DNA of 8,084 nucleotides, taken from Oribacterium sp. UBA3737. GTDB lineage: Bacteria > Bacillota_A > Clostridia > Lachnospirales > Lachnospiraceae. The first letter of the stretch is position 1. Each line of letters begins with the position of its first letter. Made by a program: the position numbers and the translations under genes. Where the stretch lies: positions 1 through 8,084 of the forward strand of contig DFGZ01000337.1 of assembly GCA_002371295.1 (NCBI GenBank). Reading direction: 5' to 3'. Under the pieces are notes generated by a model. It saw nothing but the letters and a program-made list of their open reading frames with translations. It had not been told where the DNA came from and ran no database searches. Positions 4,938 through 8,084 of the stretch are shown here, piece after piece.

Positions 4938-5909
4938 TCATTTTTTTAAAGCATCATAAATCCGCTTTGATTCCTGAAGATTTGCTCGTATTCCCTCACA
5001 GCACTTATGGAAATGTTCCTTTTCTTCAGCTGACAGAGGAAGCTCGATCACTTCTTCTATACCGTTTCTGCCGATTACTGCCGGCACCCCTGCGAAAAGT
5101 CCGGACTCTCCATACTGTCCATCAAGCATACAGCTTGCGGGAACGATACTGTGCTTATCATTGCTTACTATATCCACAAGCCTTGCGGCTGTAAGAGCGA
5201 TGGCATATTCTGTACAGAATTTACCGTTGTAGGTAGTCCAGCCGCCTTCACGTGCACTTTTTTCCATTTTATCCTGATCGAAACGAAAGTGTTCATCCAG
5301 AGCAGCTTTCACAGAAAGGGGAATTCCGTTGAAGCTTACGGTACTCCATGGTGCAATCTGCTCGTTTCCATGCTCTCCGATCATATAAGCCGAGATACTT
5401 CCCGCATCTATCCCTGTCTGCTGCTGAAGCCTTAACTTAAGTCTTGCGGTATCAAGTCCTGTTCCTGTACCGAAAACATGTCCCTTCGGCAGCTCCAGAA
5501 GATCGCTGAGCCATTTGGTTATGACATCACAGGGATTTGATATGTTTATGAGTATGCCATTGAAGCCGCTGTTTTTAAGTCTCCCGGCGTAGGAACTGAT
5601 TGCCTTGATATTGAACTCCATCTCAGTAAGTCGTGTATGTGTTCCCTTGAGACTGAGGATGTCACCTACTGAGTTGATGATAATGTCTCTGTCGGCAAGA
5701 TCTTCTATCTCTCCCACCTGAATTCTGACCGGATGGGGAAGGAATTCGGTGCTGTCCAGCACATCCTGACGTTCAGACTGAACCTTTTTTAAATTGTCAG
5801 GCAGATCCACAAGAACAAAATCATCACCGAGTCCCTGAAGAGCAAGGGTGTAGAGTACATGTGCACCTACGTGACCGATTCCGATAATACCGATTTTTAA
5901 TTTACTCAT
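4938..5909 (-). CDS. NAD-dependent L-2-hydroxyacid dehydrogenase, L-HicDH-like (LDH/MDH superfamily)
   Basis: This cytoplasmic enzyme should reversibly reduce a 2-oxoacid to an L-2-hydroxyacid with NADH. The 323 residues cover both LDH/MDH domains. The Rossmann motif is GIGHVG (Gly10, 12, 15), and Asp35 at the end of the second strand favours NAD over NADP. Asn125 in SNPCDVIT, Asp153 and Arg156 in GTGLDTAR, and the catalytic His180 in GEHGN match the conserved active site. The substrate loop (about 82-96) reads GDILSLKGTHTRLTE. It keeps the catalytic Arg (Arg93), but by my alignment it has neither the lactate-type Gln nor the malate-type Arg. Overall the sequence resembles L-2-hydroxyisocaproate dehydrogenase, so a larger hydrophobic side chain is likely. 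The start has a strong SD (GGGAGG) and follows the aminotransferase stop by 32 nt. Automated annotation may call it lactate or malate dehydrogenase. No good terminator follows; GATAAG/CTTATC (4916-4939) forms a 6-bp hairpin without a U tract. Confidence 0.87.
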   Translation of the reverse strand: MSKLKIGIIGIGHVGAHVLYTLALQGLGDDFVLVDLPDNLKKVQSERQDVLDSTEFLPHPVRIQVGEIEDLADRDIIINSVGDILSLKGTHTRLTEMEFNIKAISSYAGRLKNSGFNGILINISNPCDVITKWLSDLLELPKGHVFGTGTGLDTARLKLRLQQQTGIDAGSISAYMIGEHGNEQIAPWSTVSFNGIPLSVKAALDEHFRFDQDKMEKSAREGGWTTYNGKFCTEYAIALTAARLVDIVSNDKHSIVPASCMLDGQYGESGLFAGVPAVIGRNGIEEVIELPLSAEEKEHFHKCCEGIRANLQESKRIYDALKK

Positions 5910-5941
5910 TTTATTACCTCCCTAAGATGATATTTTAAGTC

Positions 5942-7105
5942 TCACTTCTTCATCTTCGTATGAATATCCTGCAGCCTGTTAAGGGCATCCTTCAGAGTCT
6001 CGTCCTTCTTTGCAAAGTGGAATCTTATCAGATGATTCACAGGCTCATGGAAGAAGCTTGAGCCGGGAACAGCACCTACTCCAACTTTTTCCGCAAGGTC
6101 ATAGCAGAACTGAAGATCGCTGTCGTAGCCCCATTCCGAAATGTCAGCCATCACATAGTAAGCACCCTCCGGCCGCTGGAACCTGAGGCCTGCTTCGGCA
6201 AGTCCATCACAGAAAAGCTCCCGCTTGTGGGTGTACTTTTCCTGAAGCTTATCATAGTACTCCTGTGGGAACCTGAGGCCGGTAACTACCGCTTCCTGCA
6301 GAGGTGCCGCAGCACCCACAGTCAGGAAGTCATGGACCTTACGTATGCGGTCTGTGATCTCAGGAGGTGCTATGGTATATCCCAGTCTCCATCCGGTGAT
6401 GGAATAGGTCTTTGAAAGAGAACCGGTCACGATGGTGCGTTCTTTCATGCCCGGAAGAGCTGCCATATAGACCATTTTGTTCGGTGCGTAAATGATATGT
6501 TCATATACTTCATCAGTTACAACATAGGCATCGTAACGCTTGATGATATCTGCAATGGTCTGCATTTCTTCAAGGCTAAAAACTTTTCCGGAGGGATTTG
6601 AGGGATTACAGAGAACAAGCGCTTTTGCGCCGTCTTTAAATGCATGCTCCAGTACTTCAGGGTCGAAATTGAACTCAGGGGGAACCAGAGGGATATAGAT
6701 AGGCTTGGCTCCTGAAAGTATGGTGTCCGCACCGTAATTCTCATAGAAGGGTGAGAATATGGCCACCTTATCTCCCGGGTTACAAATAGTCATCATGGCT
6801 GCCATCATGGCCTCTGTGCCTCCGCAGGTGATGACCACTTCAGAGTCCGGATCTATAGGTATCCCCATATAATGTGACTCCTTTTCGGCCAGTGCTTCTC
6901 TTGTGTTCTGTGCTCCCCAGGTGATGGAATACTGATGGAAATCCTCATGGGAGACCTCTTGAAGACGCTCCAGTATCTCTTTGGGAGGTTCAAAATCAGG
7001 AAAGCCCTGAGATAGATTTACTGCTCCGAATCTGTTGGATACTCTGGTCATTCTGCGGATGACGGAATCTGTGAAATTTGCGGTTCTTAAAGATAAAGGT
7101 TTCAT
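5942..7105 (-). CDS. PLP-dependent class I/II aminotransferase (methionine/kynurenine aminotransferase type)
   Basis: This cytoplasmic enzyme moves the amino group of an amino acid to a 2-oxoacid. The 387-residue length fits fold-type I aminotransferases. Visible landmarks are the N-terminal NLSQGFPDF stretch (about 30-38), typical of the YbdL/KAT group; the PLP phosphate-binding CGGTEA (94-99); the NPSNPSG loop with Asn167 and Asn170; Asp198 and Tyr201 in TDEVYEH; and the Schiff-base Lys232 in GSLSKTYSITGWRLGY. Arg361 in IRFHFAKKDETL would bind the substrate carboxylate. The ATG at 7105 has AGGAGG (7115-7120) nine nt upstream. It follows the metQ terminator and lies 32 nt before a hydroxyacid dehydrogenase gene, so the two are probably co-transcribed and share a 2-oxoacid. 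Substrate is uncertain: relatives use methionine, aromatic or branched amino acids, or kynurenine. Location beside metQ makes methionine an attractive guess only. Confidence 0.9.
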   Translation of the reverse strand: MKPLSLRTANFTDSVIRRMTRVSNRFGAVNLSQGFPDFEPPKEILERLQEVSHEDFHQYSITWGAQNTREALAEKESHYMGIPIDPDSEVVITCGGTEAMMAAMMTICNPGDKVAIFSPFYENYGADTILSGAKPIYIPLVPPEFNFDPEVLEHAFKDGAKALVLCNPSNPSGKVFSLEEMQTIADIIKRYDAYVVTDEVYEHIIYAPNKMVYMAALPGMKERTIVTGSLSKTYSITGWRLGYTIAPPEITDRIRKVHDFLTVGAAAPLQEAVVTGLRFPQEYYDKLQEKYTHKRELFCDGLAEAGLRFQRPEGAYYVMADISEWGYDSDLQFCYDLAEKVGVGAVPGSSFFHEPVNHLIRFHFAKKDETLKDALNRLQDIHTKMKK

Positions 7106-7165
7106 GATGATGTGCCTCCTGAATTTGAAAGATCATTGCAGAAAATGATGTGATCATCATAAGCC

Positions 7166-7200
7166 TGTATTTCGCCTGAGTTTTTAAAATTTGAAATACA
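7166..7200 (-). repeat. 8-bp inverted repeat, possible operator
   Basis: TGTATTTC (7166-7173) and its exact reverse complement GAAATACA (7193-7200) flank a 19-nt AT-rich spacer. The repeat lies just downstream of the candidate -10 box, a typical repressor position. There is no U tract, so it is not a terminator. A shorter inverted repeat (ATGATG/CATCAT, 7145-7160) follows closer to the start codon. The regulator is unknown. Confidence 0.4.
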
Positions 7201-7202
7201 GA

Positions 7203-7230
7203 TTTATGATACTCTCCGGAATCAATTCAA
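7203..7230 (-). promoter_or_regulatory. weak candidate promoter for the aminotransferase-dehydrogenase unit
   Basis: On the minus strand TTGAAT (7225-7230) and CATAAA (7203-7208) are separated by 16 nt, each matching 4 of 6 sigma-A consensus bases. The preceding terminator implies that a promoter must lie between it and the aminotransferase start at 7105. This is the best candidate I can see, but it is weak. Confidence 0.3.
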
Positions 7231-7258
7231 AAACCGCGGAAAGTATTTCTTTCCGCGG
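7229..7258 (-). terminator. Rho-independent terminator after metQ
   Basis: On the minus strand a perfect 10-bp stem (CCGCGGAAAG paired with CTTTCCGCGG, 7249-7258 and 7234-7243) with a 5-nt loop is followed directly by five U residues. It sits about 30 nt after the metQ stop and separates that operon from the aminotransferase unit. Confidence 0.93.
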
Positions 7259-7290
7259 GCAATGAGCCGACTTTGTGCCGGGCTGAACTC

Positions 7291-8084
7291 TTACTTATAC
7301 TCTTTGAGCAGATCCTGGTCCCAGCCTACATTGATGAAGTATCCACCGTAGGTCTCATCAAACACCTTCTTTGTTTCATCGGACTGGAATGCCTCCACAA
7401 CTGCATCATATGCGGCAACAAGTCTTGGGTCACTGAGATCTTCTGTCTTTGCTGCGATAAGATTCCAGTACTTCTCTTCATCAAGAACACTGTCCTTATA
7501 AATTGCATCCTCTGTCTTTAAACCAAAGTCGAGAGCATAGTTTCCGTTTACAACAGCTGCTGTAACATCAGGTAATGCTGATGGAATGGTATTGGCAGCA
7601 AGCTCCTCTATAGTGATGTTCTTAGGATTGGAATCGATATCATCAAGTGTCGGGTTGAAGTTATCATTGTTCTTAAGTGTTATGACGCCTGCTGCTGCAA
7701 GGACCTTAAGCGCACGTCCCTCATTTGTGAGATCGTTGGGAACAGCGATCTTGTCGCCATCCTTCAACTCATCGATCGACTTGATCTTATCGGAGTAGAC
7801 ATTGAGCGGAATGATAAAGGTATTGCCGATGGCCTGAATCTTGTAGTCATACTGCTCCACTTCCTTTGCTAGGTAGATCTGGTGCTGGAAAGCATTGAGG
7901 TCGATCTCGCCGTTTGCAAGGGCGTTGTTGGGGGTGACGTAATCCGTGAACTGCACGATCTCAAGGTTGATACCCTCATCCTTAAGTTTAGCTGCTGCAG
8001 GTGCCCAGAGCTCATCATAAACGGAACCTACTACACCGATCTTAAGATCGATAGGATCCTTTGTGAAGTCGAAAGCAGTGTCTT
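7291..8084 (-). CDS. metQ: MetQ/NlpA-family methionine-binding lipoprotein, 5' end outside window
   Basis: This is the substrate-binding component of a MetNIQ-type ABC importer for methionine or a related amino acid, expected to be lipid-anchored outside the membrane. About 263 C-terminal residues are visible. The reading frame continues past the window edge, so the signal peptide and lipobox are not seen. The visible part opens with the family-typical beta strand KIGVVGS. It then has the segments VQFTDYVTPNNALANGEIDL, NAFQHQIYL, the hinge-region IPLNVYSDKIKSIDELKDG, and VPNDLTNEGRALKVL, all characteristic of NlpA/MetQ proteins. Internal GTG or ATG codons such as position 7956 are not the start, because clear family sequence lies upstream of them. 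The stop is followed by a strong terminator, so this is probably the last gene of its operon; metN and metI would lie beyond position 8084 (inference). Some paralogues bind other substrates, so methionine specificity is likely but not proven. Confidence 0.85.
   Translation of the reverse strand, partial: DTAFDFTKDPIDLKIGVVGSVYDELWAPAAAKLKDEGINLEIVQFTDYVTPNNALANGEIDLNAFQHQIYLAKEVEQYDYKIQAIGNTFIIPLNVYSDKIKSIDELKDGDKIAVPNDLTNEGRALKVLAAAGVITLKNNDNFNPTLDDIDSNPKNITIEELAANTIPSALPDVTAAVVNGNYALDFGLKTEDAIYKDSVLDEEKYWNLIAAKTEDLSDPRLVAAYDAVVEAFQSDETKKVFDETYGGYFINVGWDQDLLKEYK

Noticed and set aside
4884..4939. Terminator for the dehydrogenase gene
   Set aside because: GATAAG/CTTATC and GAACC/GGTTC hairpins exist, but neither is followed by a U tract.

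Overview
The window looks like a chromosomal piece of an anaerobic Clostridia-type Firmicute, most likely a Lachnospiraceae member. This is inferred from moderate GC content, strong AGGAGG-type ribosome binding sites before nearly every gene, Rho-independent terminators with U tracts, and the protein families present. Every gene I can support lies on the minus strand, so transcription runs from position 8084 towards 1. I see no mobile elements, CRISPR arrays, rRNA or tRNA genes.

Layout in transcription order: (1) 8084-7291, the 3' part of a MetQ/NlpA-type methionine-binding lipoprotein gene, closed by a strong terminator (7229-7258). (2) 7105-4938, a two-gene unit: a PLP class I/II aminotransferase of the methionine/kynurenine aminotransferase type, then an L-2-hydroxyacid dehydrogenase of the L-HicDH branch of the LDH/MDH superfamily. 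Together they could turn an amino acid into a 2-oxoacid and then a 2-hydroxyacid. (3) 4882-4633, a compact leader region: a near-consensus sigma-A promoter, a 39-codon Cys/Met-rich small ORF with an excellent SD, and a Rho-independent terminator. (4) 4503-110, a five-gene unit: family-3 amino-acid-binding lipoprotein, a URO-D-fold protein with MtaA/MtbA-like zinc ligands, two HisM-type permeases and a GlnQ/TcyN-type ATPase.

The most interesting part is the leader. The small ORF has Cys at codons 11, 13, 14, 16 and 17, interleaved with Met. The RNA just after those codons can pair with the 5' arm of the downstream terminator. The Cys codons themselves can pair with the end of the small ORF. 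This is the layout of a ribosome-mediated transcription attenuator responding to cysteine (perhaps also methionine) supply and controlling an amino-acid ABC transporter. Firmicutes more commonly use T-boxes or SAM riboswitches for this job, and I see neither here. The pairings were found by eye and are untested.

The neighbourhood (MetQ, a possible methionine-type aminotransferase with a hydroxyacid dehydrogenase, Cys/Met-rich leader, cystine-like ABC transporter, thiol-methyltransferase-like URO-D protein) suggests a sulfur-amino-acid uptake and turnover locus. No substrate can be proven from sequence alone.
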